Part shown: positions 1-10,510 of the stretch, in pieces
Position numbering within the stretch: position 1 is the first letter of the stretch
Layout of the letters: every line of letters starts with the position of its first letter
From: Pleurodeles waltl
Taxonomy: Eukaryota > Chordata > Amphibia > Caudata > Salamandridae
Length of the DNA: 64,000 bases
Assembly: GCF_031143425.1 (NCBI RefSeq)
Contig: NC_090444.1
Coordinates: 1,353,156,323-1,353,220,322, forward strand
Reading direction: 5' to 3'
Position numbers and translations under genes: made by a program
Notes under the pieces: model-generated
What the model was told of the DNA's origin: nothing
Databases searched by the model: none
The model's input: the letters and a program-made list of their open reading frames with translations, nothing else

Positions 1-191
1 CACCCACAAACCCCTACAACAACAATATTTCTGAAAGAAGGCCAGAGAGACAGCACTGATTAGACAATCCCACCACACAGAAGCACACAACACCATCACC
101 CACACAACATCCACGCACAAAACACCACACACCACTACACATCACTACACTCATCAACACATACACCACCTCACACATCACACACCACCCC

Positions 192-1703
192 ATGGCACGC
201 CAAAGACACCCCCGCTCAGGGTCATGGTGGAGGAAATCCTACGGGTAGAGCCACAGCTATTTGGCTCACAGGTGCAGCACACCTCCATAGCCAGGAAGAT
301 GGAGCTATGGCACAGAATAGTCGACAGGGTCAACGCTGTGGGACAACACCCCAGAAATCGGGAGGACATCAGGAAGAGGTGGAACGACCTACGGGGGAAG
401 GTGCGTTCAGCGGTCTCCAGGCACAACATCGCGGTACAGCGGACTGGCGGCAGACCCCCACCTCCTCCCCCACAACTAGCAACATTAGAGGAGCAAGTCT
501 TGACCATCATGCATCCAGAGGGCCTCGGAGGAGTCGGTGGAGGAATGGACACTGGTAAGTCAAATCTTAACTATCAGATCCTCCACCCTACCTGCATGCT
601 ATCACACACCCACCCCCTCACCCCCTCACACATCACTCAAACTCCTCACTAATGTACTAAGAACACAAACCACACATCCCAACACCAAACCCTGCATGAC
701 ACAACTAAGCATGGCACCACTCACCAAAGCATGCCCACTGCACATACCCAGAACAACCCCCTAACCATCATCACACAAGCCCCCACACAGGAATGCTAGC
801 ACTGGGGTACACGCTCACCCACCCATTGCACACCATGACACACACACATGCAATAATCATGCTCTTATGCCCCTGCAGGATCACAAAGGACCATCACCAC
901 ACTGGAAGGTCCAGACATCTCCACTCCACGCACAGAAGAGGCCCACAGTGACGAGAGCAGCTCTGCCCTACTGGATCCTGATGACCAGCCCGGACCATCG
1001 TGGGCCTCGGGACAGTCGGTTCCCCTTGCACAGGCACAGCCCAACACTGACCTTCCACCCTCTGGTAACACCAGCACAGCACCCACCCAGCGGCCCCCAA
1101 ACCTCCGTACCCAGGACAGGTCAATCAGCGGTGTGTCCACCACTACAGGGAACCCAGGATAACCCACCACCCCAACAACAACAGGGACCTGGGGGCAGTG
1201 GTAGTGGGCACACGGTCCAGGGGACGGAGGCACAGGAACACAGGGGAACTGGGAGGGCTGCTGTGCGACAGGGGGCGGACAGGCCAAGGGAACCCACCCT
1301 CCAGGAGGCCTTCTCCTCCATCATGGGAGCATACCACCACTCCCAGGAGACGATGGCTACGGTCCTGGTCAAGTTTCAGGAGACCCAGCGCCTGCAGGAG
1401 AAACAGTATTTGGGATTCAGGGAGGAGCTCAGGACCATCAGCTCTGCCCTGGGCACCATCGTAGGGGTGCTGAAGGACATACAGCAGACCTTGAGGGACA
1501 CCGTGGCACTCCAAGGGGCCCCTGACACTAGCCAGGACGATGAACTGCCCACCACCTCCGCTGGCGCTAGTGGACAGGACGCCCCGCCACAGGACCACCA
1601 CACCAGCACCCCACCCCCTGCAGACGGACAACCACCACGCAAGCAGTCCCTGAGATCCAGGAACAGGACAGAGCAAGATGGCAAGACCCCCGCCAGGAAA
1701 TGA
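192..1703 (+). pseudogene. Harbinger Myb/SANT-like DNA-binding protein, gene 1 (H1 copy)
   Basis: In Harbinger elements a Myb/SANT-like partner binds the element ends and helps bring the transposase to DNA in the nucleus (family knowledge). Exon 1 runs from the ATG at 192 to 554, followed by GTAAGT. Exon 2 starts at 879 after CCCTGCAG and ends with TGA at 1703. Compared with H2, 16 bp are missing after 216, removing the FSEEEL helix start and shifting the frame; the body of the domain is still readable from 224 (VEPQLFG, KRWNDLRGKV). Exon 2 is open for about 275 residues and is Gln/Pro-rich, with a helical stretch near QETQRLQEKQYLGF that may be a coiled coil. It converges on the transposase gene. 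Broken at its N-terminus, so probably not functional. Confidence 0.8.
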
Positions 1704-1891
1704 GACCACACTGATTGTCCCCCCACCGTCCCACTTTGTTACCCTGTCCATACTTTAACTGCCCCTGCTCCACTTCCTATGCCCAGATGGGCAGTGCACC
1801 TGTGAGACATAATAGACTGGACTCTGCCATGGACATTCCTCCACCATCACCCCACACCATTTTGCAACCCCCCTCCAATATTGAGCATTTA

Positions 1892-1897
1892 AATAAA
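1892..1897 (+). other. polyadenylation signal of gene 1 (H1)
   Basis: AATAAA lies about 190 bp after the gene 1 stop codon. The equivalent AATAAA occurs in H2 at 55151, so it is conserved between copies. The convergent spacer 1704-2186 holds this signal and no other gene. Confidence 0.6.
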
Positions 1898-2186
1898 CAC
1901 TCTTGAACCACAAAACTTTCTGGAGTCAGTCTATGTTTTGGTAAAATGTATTATCAATGACAGTGTCAAAAAGCGTTTATAGTTGTTAAGAAAACATACC
2001 AATGTCACACATCACAAGTCCTTGAAGGATACTTGCAGATGACACACGTTGGTAACCACACCTGTGAAACCGTAATGGAAAGGAACAACTCAGTTACCAA
2101 ATAATCCCAGTAAATGACACACATGATAGAGTAAGACGTGTGACAGTGAATGTAATGTAACAAATGAAAATGTTCTCACCTGTGTG

Positions 2187-3203
2187 TCACTGGAAATATT
2201 GCTGTATGACTGACTCCCTGTTGTCGTTGTCTTCTTCCTCAGCTTCCCCCTCATCACTGTCCACAGGCTCCACAGCTGCCACAACACCGTCATCTGCACC
2301 ATCCTCCTGCAGAAAAGGCACCTGGCGTTGCAATGCAAGATTGTGAAGCATCGAGCAGGCGATGATGATCTCGCACACCTTCTTCGGTAAGTAGAATAGG
2401 GCACCACCTGTCATATGGAGGCACCTGAACCTGGCATTCAGGAGGCCGAAGGTCCGCTCGATCACCCTCCTAGTCCACCCATGGGCCTCATTGTACCGTT
2501 CCACTGCCCTGGTCTTGGGATTCCTCACTGGGGTCAATAGCCAGGAAAGGTTGGGGAAACCAGAGTCCCCTAATAGCCACACACGGTGCCTCTGGAGTTC
2601 ACCCATCATATCAGGGATGCTGCTATTCCGCAGGATGTAGGTGTCATGCACTGAGCCAGGGAACATTGCATTTACCTGCGAGATGTACGGGTCTGCCAAA
2701 CACACCATCTGTACATTCATCGAATGATAACTCTTCCGGTTCCTGTACACCTGTTCACTCCTGTGGGGGGGGACCAGAGCTACATGGGTCCCATCAATAG
2801 CACCTATGACGTTGGGGATATGTCTAAGGGCATAGAAGTCACCTTTCACTGTTGCCAAATCATCAAACTCAAGGAAAATGATGTATCTCCTTACGTGTTT
2901 CAGCAGGGCAGACAACACTCTGGACAGCACGTTGGAAAACATAGGCTGGGACACCCCTGATGCCATGGCCACTGTTGTCTGAAAAGACCCACTTGCAAGG
3001 AAATGGAGCACTGACAGCACCTGCACGTCAGGGGGGATTCCTGTGGGATGGCGGATTGGTGACATCAGGTCTGGCTCCAACTGGGTACATAGTTCCTGGA
3101 TTGTGGCACGGTCAAACCGGTAGGTGACAATTACATGTCGCTCTTCCATTTTCAACATGTCCACCAGCGGTCGGTACATCGGAGGATTCTGCCATCGTCT
3201 CAA
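2187..3203 (-). CDS. Harbinger DDE transposase, intact (HARBI1-like)
   Basis: Open frame of 338 residues. It cuts and joins the element ends using a DDE nuclease of the PIF/Harbinger (DDE_Tnp_4) family. Visible catalytic positions are Asp137 in AIDGTH, Asp213 in LLGDSGF and Glu249 in VIERTFG, with PGSVHD between the first two. The N-terminal third (RATIQELC, HFLASGSFQ) matches the helical region seen in this family. The C-terminus is acidic (about residues 312-330) and ends SVIQQYFQ. The homology extends upstream to an AG acceptor-like CTTCCTAG, so the first exon may lie before this ATG and the true start is uncertain. The gene converges with gene 1. H2 and H3 carry broken copies; this is the only uninterrupted one. 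Length is close to that of vertebrate HARBI1 (about 350 residues). Confidence 0.92.
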   Translation of the reverse strand: MRRWQNPPMYRPLVDMLKMEERHVIVTYRFDRATIQELCTQLEPDLMSPIRHPTGIPPDVQVLSVLHFLASGSFQTTVAMASGVSQPMFSNVLSRVLSALLKHVRRYIIFLEFDDLATVKGDFYALRHIPNVIGAIDGTHVALVPPHRSEQVYRNRKSYHSMNVQMVCLADPYISQVNAMFPGSVHDTYILRNSSIPDMMGELQRHRVWLLGDSGFPNLSWLLTPVRNPKTRAVERYNEAHGWTRRVIERTFGLLNARFRCLHMTGGALFYLPKKVCEIIIACSMLHNLALQRQVPFLQEDGADDGVVAAVEPVDSDEGEAEEEDNDNRESVIQQYFQ

Positions 3204-3725
3204 ATGTCCTAGCTGACGGCGCCTAGGAAGGACAACAGCGATGATCGAGTCAACTTTTTTCCAGGTATGTACCCACAGTTACACAGAACATGACACAAAA
3301 CACAAAACCCTTCCTGTATATGTGTTGAGTGTAGGCCTAGCTATGTGTGAAGCAGAAGTAAAAGAAGCCATGTGGGCCCCTGAAATGGCAGATGCCTGAC
3401 CTCTAAACTGGGACAATGGGATTGTGGGGTAACTGCGCTGGCGTTGCACACCGTCGCGGAAGGCCTCCCTACCCCACCTCAGTAGAGTTGCAAGTACAGG
3501 TATAGATGCCCCTGTGGCATCCATGTGTGCAGATCTCCACCAAAGACATGTAGGCCAGATCCCAGAAATTGCATCTGTAGAGGCCAGGAGCACGGCGTAG
3601 TGCAGGAGGCTGCTGTGTCTGTATTGTCCGCCAATGTATGTGCCATGTACTCAACCTGTCTTTCTTCTGTCTTCCCCCCCCCCTTTTTGTGGTCTCCCTG
3701 TTCTTGTGTGCATTATAATCATCAG
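3204..3725. other. H1 spacer with deletion junction at about 3456
   Basis: This follows H2 56477-56725 up to GTCGCGG near 3456, then jumps to sequence equivalent to H2 about 57650 (second intron of gene 3). Exons 1 and 2 of gene 3 are therefore gone. The remainder is the end of that intron with a pyrimidine-rich acceptor (poly-C run near 3677, ATCAG at 3721-3725). Confidence 0.75.
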
Positions 3726-5464
3726 GCGGAGGTACAGTGGCACCAGAGCACGAGGGAGCAGCATCCCACATGGCCATGGAGGGCCATACCACGGACTCTG
3801 AATGCACCAGTGGGACGGAGGGCGAGGGGAGCTTCACGTCAGCAACCGGATCAGCAACCTGCGACACGGACTCGTCCGACGATGGGAGCTCCCTTGTGGT
3901 GGCGGCACCATCTGTGCCCCCCACTTCTACAGGTACAGCCGCCACCTCCCCTACCAGCACCGCCCTTCCAGCAGCCCCTCAGCGTTCGCCCCGTGCCTGC
4001 TCACCCAGGATGGTGGGCATCCCCTTCGCACCAGGCACCTCAGGCCCTGCCCCAGTCACCCCTGCTGCCCTCAGTGAGGAGGCCATTGACCTCCTCAGGT
4101 CACTTACTGTTGGGCAGTCTACCATTGTGAATGCCATCCAGAGTGTAGAAAGGGAGTTGCAACACGGTAATGCATTCCTGGAGGGCATTCATTCTGGTCA
4201 GGCTGCCCTTCAGCAAACCCTGCAATCTCTGACCTCAGCACTGATGGCAGCCATTGTCCCTGTGTCTAGCCTCCCCCCTCCAACTTCCTCCACCCAGACC
4301 CAATCCCCTGTACCTCAGCATATCCCAAGCACACCTACAGACCAGCATGCACACACCTCAACACCCAAAATTAGCTCAGGCAAGCATAGGCACCACACAA
4401 CCCACAGGCACACACGCAAGCATCACCCACATGCAGACACTGCAACATCCACTGCCTCCACTGTGTCCCCCTCCTCGTCATCTCCCTCCTCCCTCCCAGT
4501 GTCGTCTACACTCTCACCTGCATGCACTACATCTACAGGCACTAGGACTCGCAGCAGTACACCCAGCACCACAAGCCGCTCACCTGCAATCACCACCTCC
4601 ACTCCCATTTACACTTCCCCGGTGTCCTCTCCCAGTGTGTCTGTGACGCCCCCACCCAAAGTACACAAACGCGGGCACCCACACACCCAACATCCATCCA
4701 CCTCACGACAGCCTCCAATACCTGCACCTGCACCTGCACCCAAAACACCTACAATGACACCTCCTACAACCACCTCCTCTTAATCCACTCCCAGACCCCC
4801 TCCAACTACCCACCGCAGTGTTCGTCAGAAACTGTCCCTGTGTAAAGTTGACCTTTTTGCCCCCCCTCCAATTCATCAGTCCCGTCATAGCGCCTCAGCC
4901 AAAAAGCCTCCAAAACCAGTGGTGCCTGTTCAAGGTGTGTGGAGTGCACCGGCCACTAGGGCAGGCAGTGTGACCCGGAGACAAGGCACTGGCAGCCCAC
5001 CCCCTGTAAAGGCTCTGAAATTGGAAAGTGGCCGACGGGACCCTGTGAAGACTCCTGGAGGCAAAACAACTCACAAGGGTTCCAGGGGGATTGCAGAGGT
5101 ACCTGTGACTCCTCCGAAGGTGGGGAAGGGCCAGAGGAAGCCTGCACAGCCTAGTGTGAGCAGCACGGCGGAGAAGGGCCGCATCCTTCCCGGCGTTCGT
5201 GACGCCACCGCCAGCACCGTTGTCACTGGTCAGGAGACCTCCGCCGGAGTCAGTGCCCAGGAGGGCCCAAGTATCGTCACTGGTCAGGAGACCACTGCCA
5301 CCGCCGGAGTCAGTGCCCTGGAGGGCCCAAGTATCGTCACTGGTCAGGAGACCACGGCCAGAGTCAGTGCCCTGGAGGGCCCAAGTATCGTCACTGGTCA
5401 GGAGACCACCGCCGGAGTCAGTGCCCTGGAGGGCCCCGGATGCCACAGCCCCACTGGGCAATGA
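3726..5464 (+). pseudogene. third Harbinger gene, last exon (unit A)
   Basis: Last exon of the second Myb/SANT-like protein defined in H2. One frame runs from the acceptor at 3726 to TGA at 5462-5464, interrupted only by TAA at 4781-4783 (unit C has TCC there). Order of parts: an acidic, Thr/Ser-rich start; a helical segment (LLRSLTVGQSTIVNAIQ, then GNAFLEGIHSGQAALQ) that could mediate assembly; a long Ser/Thr/Pro-rich low-complexity region; a His/Lys/Arg-rich basic stretch; a conserved block SVRQKLSLCKVDLFAP; a basic SASAKKP segment that could be a nuclear signal; and four repeats of an 18-residue unit containing VTGQETTAG. The DNA-binding exons are deleted in this copy, so it cannot make the full protein. 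Function of the tail is unknown. Confidence 0.75.
5222..5440 (+). repeat. 54-bp coding minisatellite (unit A)
   Basis: About four units of 54 bp beginning GTCACTGGTCAGGAGACC, in frame with gene 3, each giving 18 residues (VTGQETTAG then VSALEGPSI). One unit has 6 extra bp coding for two more residues. All length changes are multiples of three. Confidence 0.9.
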
Positions 5465-5470
5465 GGGAAC

Positions 5471-5533
5471 GTCATGCCACACACCAATGCCCACTCCAGA
5501 GAACGTCATGCCACACACCAATGCCCAGTCCAC
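5471..5533 (+). repeat. 34-bp minisatellite, two units (unit A)
   Basis: GTCATGCCACACACCAATGC recurs at a 34-bp spacing right after the gene 3 stop codon. H2 has a longer version at 59765-59955. Confidence 0.75.
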
Positions 5534-5534
5534 A

Positions 5535-6020
5535 CACTGCCATGGCCTAGCACCGCTGAAGAGTCCTGTACCGCCATGGCAAAGCACCGCTGAACAATGC
5601 ATGCACCGCCATGGCAAAGCACCGCTGAACAATGTATGCACCGCCATGGGCAAGCACCGCTGAAGAGTCCTGAACCGCCATGGTAAAGCACCGCTGAACA
5701 ATGCTTGCACCGCCATGACCAAGCACCGCTGAAGAGTCCTGAACCGCCATGGCAAAGCACCGCTGAACAATGTATGCACCACCATGGCAAAGCACCGCTG
5801 AAGAGTCCTGAACCGCCATGGCAAAGCACCGCTGAACAATGCTTGCACCGCCATGGCAAAGCACCACTGAAGAGTCCTGAACCGCCATGGCAATGCACCA
5901 CTGAACAATGTATGCACCGCCATGACAAAGCACCGCTGAAGAGTCCTGAACCGCCATGGCAAAGCACCGCTGAACAATGCATGCACCGCCATGGCAAAGC
6001 ACCGCTGAACAGGGCATGCA
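5535..6020 (+). repeat. 34/35-bp minisatellite (unit A)
   Basis: About 14 units, alternating between a 35-bp form (CTGAACAATGCATGCACCG) and a 34-bp form (CTGAAGAGTCCTGAACCG), each containing ACCGCCATGGCAAAGCACCG. Long frames on both strands here are translated repeats, not genes. Confidence 0.9.
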
Positions 6021-6172
6021 CTGGGTAAGAATGAAAAGGCCACCACATCAAGCATTGTTATCCCTTGTGCAGGTGGGACAGTGACGGGACAGGAACTTCC
6101 ACGGGGACACTAATTCAGTCTGGGCACCAGTCCCCCTCCAGAATCAGTGGAGGCTGTTATCTACTTTGGAAA

Positions 6173-6515
6173 CTGTGGCTTTGAACTCCCCAGGATGGTC
6201 CAGTGGGCAAGCCACCCATTGAAAGGACTTGTGAGACTGTGGCTTTGCACTCCCCAGGATGGTACAGTGGGCAAGCCACCCACTGAAAGGACTTGTGAGA
6301 CTGTGGCTTTGCACTCCCCAGGATGGTACAGTGGGCAAGCCACCCACTGAAAGGACTTGTGAGACTGTGGCTTTGCACTCCCCAGGATGGTCCAGTGTGC
6401 AAGCCACCCACTGAAAAGACTTGTGAGACTGTGGCTTTGCACTCCCCAGGATGGTACAGTGGCAAACCACCCACTGAAAGGACTTGAGAGACTGTGGCTT
6501 TGCACTCCCTAGGAT
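6173..6515 (+). repeat. 64-bp minisatellite (unit A)
   Basis: Five to six units of 64 bp beginning CTGTGGCTTTGCACTCCCC. Most units contain the inverted pair CAGTGGG-N7-CCCACTG. The same array is present in units B and C and in H2. Confidence 0.9.
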
Positions 6516-7397
6516 ACATCAATGGGCATGGAGCCCCGTCGTGGATTTGGCTTTGCACACCTTCGGCTGAGGTGCCCCCCCTTTCCCTTCCCCCTGAGGT
6601 GCCTGTAGTATTTCTATCTGATGCCCCGGCAGTGTTCTCTCCATGTGTGGACAGGTATCTAATGTGGGCCTCGCCCATGCATTTTTTGACTAGTGGTGCA
6701 CAGACATTTATATGTGCATATCTGTACTACTTCTCGGAATGTATATACTTTTGTTTGATTTTCTAATATATGTATATAATTTTGGAGACATTTATGTTGC
6801 TACATTTCAATGTTTGGACTGATTTCGTTTTGTCTTTGCATTCTTTCGGGGGGGTTGTGGGTTGTTCTTGTGCTCTTTGGACATGCATTGGTGTGTGTGT
6901 TGTCGTGGGTGAGGGTGGGGGTGTTGCGTGTGTGTCCCCCTAACTTTTGCCTCCCCCCTCCCCTATGTCATAGGTGCAGTACTCAACGTTGTCTTTGCCG
7001 GCGCAGGCATTGGTCTTCGTAGATGAGTAGGAATACAAGGGCCGGTAGGATTTGAAGTTCTGGCTCCATGCTATCCCCCTTCCTCGTGGGATATGTTCAG
7101 GTGAGCGTTTTCCCATTGCAAAAGCAGTTTCCGCCATGTTTTTATCCACGGAGAATCCGCCCCGGAAAAGGAGGCGGATTGGCGGGTTGTGATACTGTGG
7201 GCGGTACATTGTCTCCCGCCTGTCTGTTGGCGGTGACCGCCGCGCTGCTTGTATGTACCGCTGTGGCAGTTGGAGTGTTAAAGTGTCTGTCTATGTTGGC
7301 GGTTTCCGCCATGGTCATAATTCCCTTTTTTTTCCGCCGGCCTGTTTGCGGTCTTACCGCCGCTTTAACACCGTCCGCCAGGGTTGTAATGACCCCC
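6516..7397 (+). other. right terminal region and terminal repeat, unit A
   Basis: No gene. From about 7130 the sequence is crowded with GGCGGT/ACCGCC hexamers on both strands, likely binding sites for the Myb-like protein or transposase (inference). The terminal repeat ends GTAATGACCCCC at 7397, followed by TTA. The host flank 7398-7469 follows and is itself part of the duplicated unit. Confidence 0.75.
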
Positions 7398-7602
7398 TTA
7401 ATGTTACGTTTAATTTTTATTTTTTATTTTGTGAGGAACTAACCAATCCCCGCATTTTGATTTTATATAATGCAGGCCATGTGGCACCCTACTCCACCTC
7501 AGTAGAGTTGCAAGTACAGGTATAGATGCCCCTGTGGCATCCATGTGTGCAGATGTCCACCATAGACATGTAGGCCAGATCCCAGAAATTGCATCTGTAG
7601 AG

Positions 7603-8335
7603 GCCCCCTCCAACTACCCACCCCAGTGTTCGTCAGAAACTGTCCCTGTGTAAAGTTGACCTTTTTGCCCCCCCCCCTCCAATTCAACAGTCACATCGTA
7701 GCGCCTCAGCCAAAAAGCCTCCAAAACCAGTGGTGCCTGTTCAAGGTGTGTGGAGTGCACCGGCCACTAGGGCAGGCAGTGTGACCCGGAGCCAAGGCAC
7801 TGGCAGCCCACCCCCTGTAAAGGCTCTGAAATTGGAAAGTGGCCGACGGGACCCTGTGAAGACTCCTGGAGGCAAAACAACTCACAGGGGTTCCAGGGGG
7901 ATTGCAGAGGCACCTGTGACTCCTCCAAAGGTGGGGAAGGACCAGTGGAAGCCTGCACAGCCTAGTGTGAGCAGCACGGCGGAGAAGGGCCGCATCCTTC
8001 CCTGCGTTCGTGACGCCACCGCCAGCACTGTCGTCACTGGTCAGGAGACCACCACCGAAGTCAGTGCCCAGGAGGGCCCAAGTATCGTCACTGGTCAGGA
8101 GACCACCACCACCGCCGGAGTCAGTGCCCTGGAGGGCCCAAGTATCGTCACTGGTCAGGAGACCACCGCCGGAGTCAGTGCCCTGGAGGGCCCAAGTATC
8201 GTCACTGGTCAGGAGACCACCGCCGGAGTCAGTGCCTTGGAGGGCCCAAGTATCGTTACTGGTCAGGAGACCACCGCCACCGCCGGAGTCAGGGCCCAGG
8301 AGGGCCCCGGATGCCACAGCCCCGCTGGGCAATGA
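7603..8335 (+). pseudogene. third Harbinger gene, 3' remnant (unit B)
   Basis: Tail of gene 3 only, from the SVRQKLSLCKVDLFAP block onward. A longer C-run near 7669-7678 alters the frame before SAKKP. It is then open through the 18-residue repeats to TGA at 8333-8335. It lacks the helical and Ser/Thr-rich parts present in units A and C. Confidence 0.75.
8033..8300 (+). repeat. 54-bp coding minisatellite (unit B)
   Basis: Five units of the gene 3 tail repeat, GTCACTGGTCAGGAGACC, two with a 6-bp in-frame insertion. Confidence 0.88.
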
Positions 8336-8399
8336 GGGAAAATCATGCCACACACCAATGCCCAGTCCAGTGAACGTCATGCCACACACCAATGCCCAG

Positions 8400-8850
8400 T
8401 CCACACACCGCCATGGCCAAGCACCGCTGAAGAGTCCTGAACCGCCATGGCAAAGCACCGCTGAACAATGCATGCACCGCCATGGCAAAGCACCGCTGAG
8501 CAATGTATGCACCGCCATGGCCAAGCACCGCTGAAGAGTCCTGAACCGCCATGGCAAAGCACCGCTGAACAATGCTTGCACCGCCATGTCCAATCACCGC
8601 TGAAGAGTCCTGAACCGCCATGGTAAAGCACCGCTGAACAATGTTTGCACCGCCATGGCAAAGCACCGCTGAAGAGTCCTGAACCGCCATGGCAAAGCAC
8701 CGCTGAAAAGTCCTGAACCGCCATGGCAAAGCACCGCTGAACAATGTATGCACCGCCATGGCAAAGCACCGCTGAAGAGTCCTGAACCGCCATGGCAAAG
8801 CACCGCTGAACAATGCATGCACCGCCATGGCAAAGCACCGCTTAACAGGG
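8400..8850 (+). repeat. 34/35-bp minisatellite (unit B)
   Basis: About 13 units with the ACCGCCATGGCAAAGCACCG core and alternating linkers, as in unit A but in a different order of variants. Confidence 0.88.
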
Positions 8851-9004
8851 CATGCCCCGAGTAAGAATGAAAAGGCCGCCACATCAAGCATCGTTATCCC
8901 TTGTGCAGGTGGGACAGTGACGGGACAGGAACTTCCACGGGGAGACTAAGTCAGTCTGGGCACCAGTCCCCCTCCAGAATCAGTGGAGGCTGTTATCTAC
9001 TTTG

Positions 9005-9520
9005 GAAACTGTGGCTTTGCACTCCCCAGGATGGTACAGTGGGCAAGCCACCCACTGAAAAGACTTGTGAGACTGTGGCTGTGCACTCCCCAGGATGGTA
9101 CAGTGGGCAAGCCACCCACTGAAAGGACTTGTGAGACTGTGGCTTTGCACTCCCCAGGATGGTACAGTGGGCAAGCCACCCACTGAAAGGACTTGTGAGA
9201 CTGTGGCTTTGCACTCCCCAGGATGGTACAGTGGGCAAGCCACCCACTGAAAGGGCTTGTGAGATTGTGGCTTTGCACTCCCCAGGATGGTCCAGTGGGC
9301 AAGCCACCCACTGAAAGGACTTGTGAGACTGTGGCTTTGCACTCCCCAGGATGGTCCAGTGGGCAAGCCACCCACTGAAAGGACTTGTGAGACTGTGGCT
9401 GGGCAAGCCACGCACTGAAAGGACTTGTGAGACTGTGGCTTTGCACTCCCCAGGATGGTACAGTGGGCAAACCACCCACTGAAAGGACTTGAGAGACTGT
9501 GGCTTTGCACTCCCCAGGAT
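9005..9520 (+). repeat. 64-bp minisatellite (unit B)
   Basis: About eight units of the CTGTGGCTTTGCACTCCCC repeat. One unit near 9395-9420 is shortened and joins the next at GGGCAAGCCACGCACTG. The terminal region with GGCGGT motifs follows, ending at 10158. Confidence 0.88.
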
Positions 9521-10510
9521 ACATCAATGGGCATGGAGCCCCGTCGTGGATCTGGCTTTGCACTCCTCCTGCTGAGGTGCCACCCCTTCCCTTCCCCCTG
9601 AGGTGCCTGTAGTATTTCTATCTATTGCCGCGGCAGTGTTCTCTCCGTGTGTGGACAGGTATCTATTGTGGGCCTCGCCCATGCATTTTTGGACTAGTGG
9701 TGCACGGACATTTCTATGTGCATATCTGTACTACTTCTCGGAATGTATATACTTTTGTATTATTTTCTAATATATGTATATAATTTTTGAGACATTTATG
9801 TTGCTACATTACAATGTTTGGACTGATTTCGTTTTGTCTTTGCATTCTTCCGGGGGGGTTGTGAGCGTTTTCCCATTGCAAAAGCAGTTTCCGCCGTGTT
9901 TTTATCCACGGAGAATAGGCCTCGGAAAAGGTGGCGGATTGGCGGGTTGTGATACTGTGGGCGGTACATTGTCTCCCGCCTGTCTGTTGGCGGTGACCGC
10001 CGTGCTGCTTGTCTGTACCGCCGTGGCAGTTGGAGTGTTAAAGTGGCTGGCTATGTTGGCGGTTTCCGCCATGGTCATAATTCCCTTTTTTTTCCCGCCG
10101 GCCTGTTTGCCGTCTTACCGCCGCTTTAACACCGTCCGCCAGGGTTGTAATGACCCCCTTAATGTCAAGTTTAATTTTTATTTTTTATATTGTGAGGAAC
10201 TAACCAATCCCCGCATTTTGATTTTATATAATGCAGGCCATGTGGCACCCTACCCCACCTCAGTAGAGTTGCAAGTACAGGTATAGATGCCCCTGTGGCA
10301 TCCATGTGTGCAGATGTCCACCATAGACATGTAGGCCAGATCCCAGAAATTGCATCTGTAGAGGCCAGGAGCACGGCGTAGTGCAGAGGGCTGCTGTGTC
10401 TGTATTGTCCGCCAACGGTCGCGGTATGCCATGTACTCAACCTGTCTTTCTTCTGTCTCCCCCCCCCCTTTTTGTGGTCTCCCTGTTCTTGTGTGCATTA
10501 GCATCATCAG

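Larger units (their letters stand above)
7470..10230 (+). repeat. tandem duplicate unit B of the H1 3' region
   Basis: This restarts at ATGCAGGCCATGTGG (second-intron sequence of gene 3) straight after the host flank of unit A, then repeats the same order. Relative to unit A it lacks the first 1.2 kb of the last exon (jump at about 7603). It ends with a terminal repeat at 10158 and the same 72-bp flank to 10230. Confidence 0.88.

Noticed and set aside
865..1751. Long minus-strand frames opposite Myb/SANT gene 1 (also 54382-55170)
   Set aside because: GC-rich antisense shadows of gene 1 exon 2; no motif, and the plus-strand frame has splice sites and homology in three copies.
2187..3203. Host HARBI1 gene
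   Set aside because: The gene lies inside an element with a Myb partner and terminal repeats, and two broken copies occur in the same window; this is the transposon enzyme, not the domesticated host gene.
4895..6055. A 386-codon minus-strand frame with repeated SGALPWRFRTL motifs (and similar frames at 7706-8891 and 59974-60819)
   Set aside because: It is the antisense reading of the 54-, 34/35- and 64-bp minisatellites; the period fits the DNA repeat, other frames read equally long, and it has no counterpart as a gene.
5222..6515. CRISPR-like regular repeats
   Set aside because: Units are head-to-tail with no unique spacers, there are no cas genes, and the context is a eukaryotic transposon.
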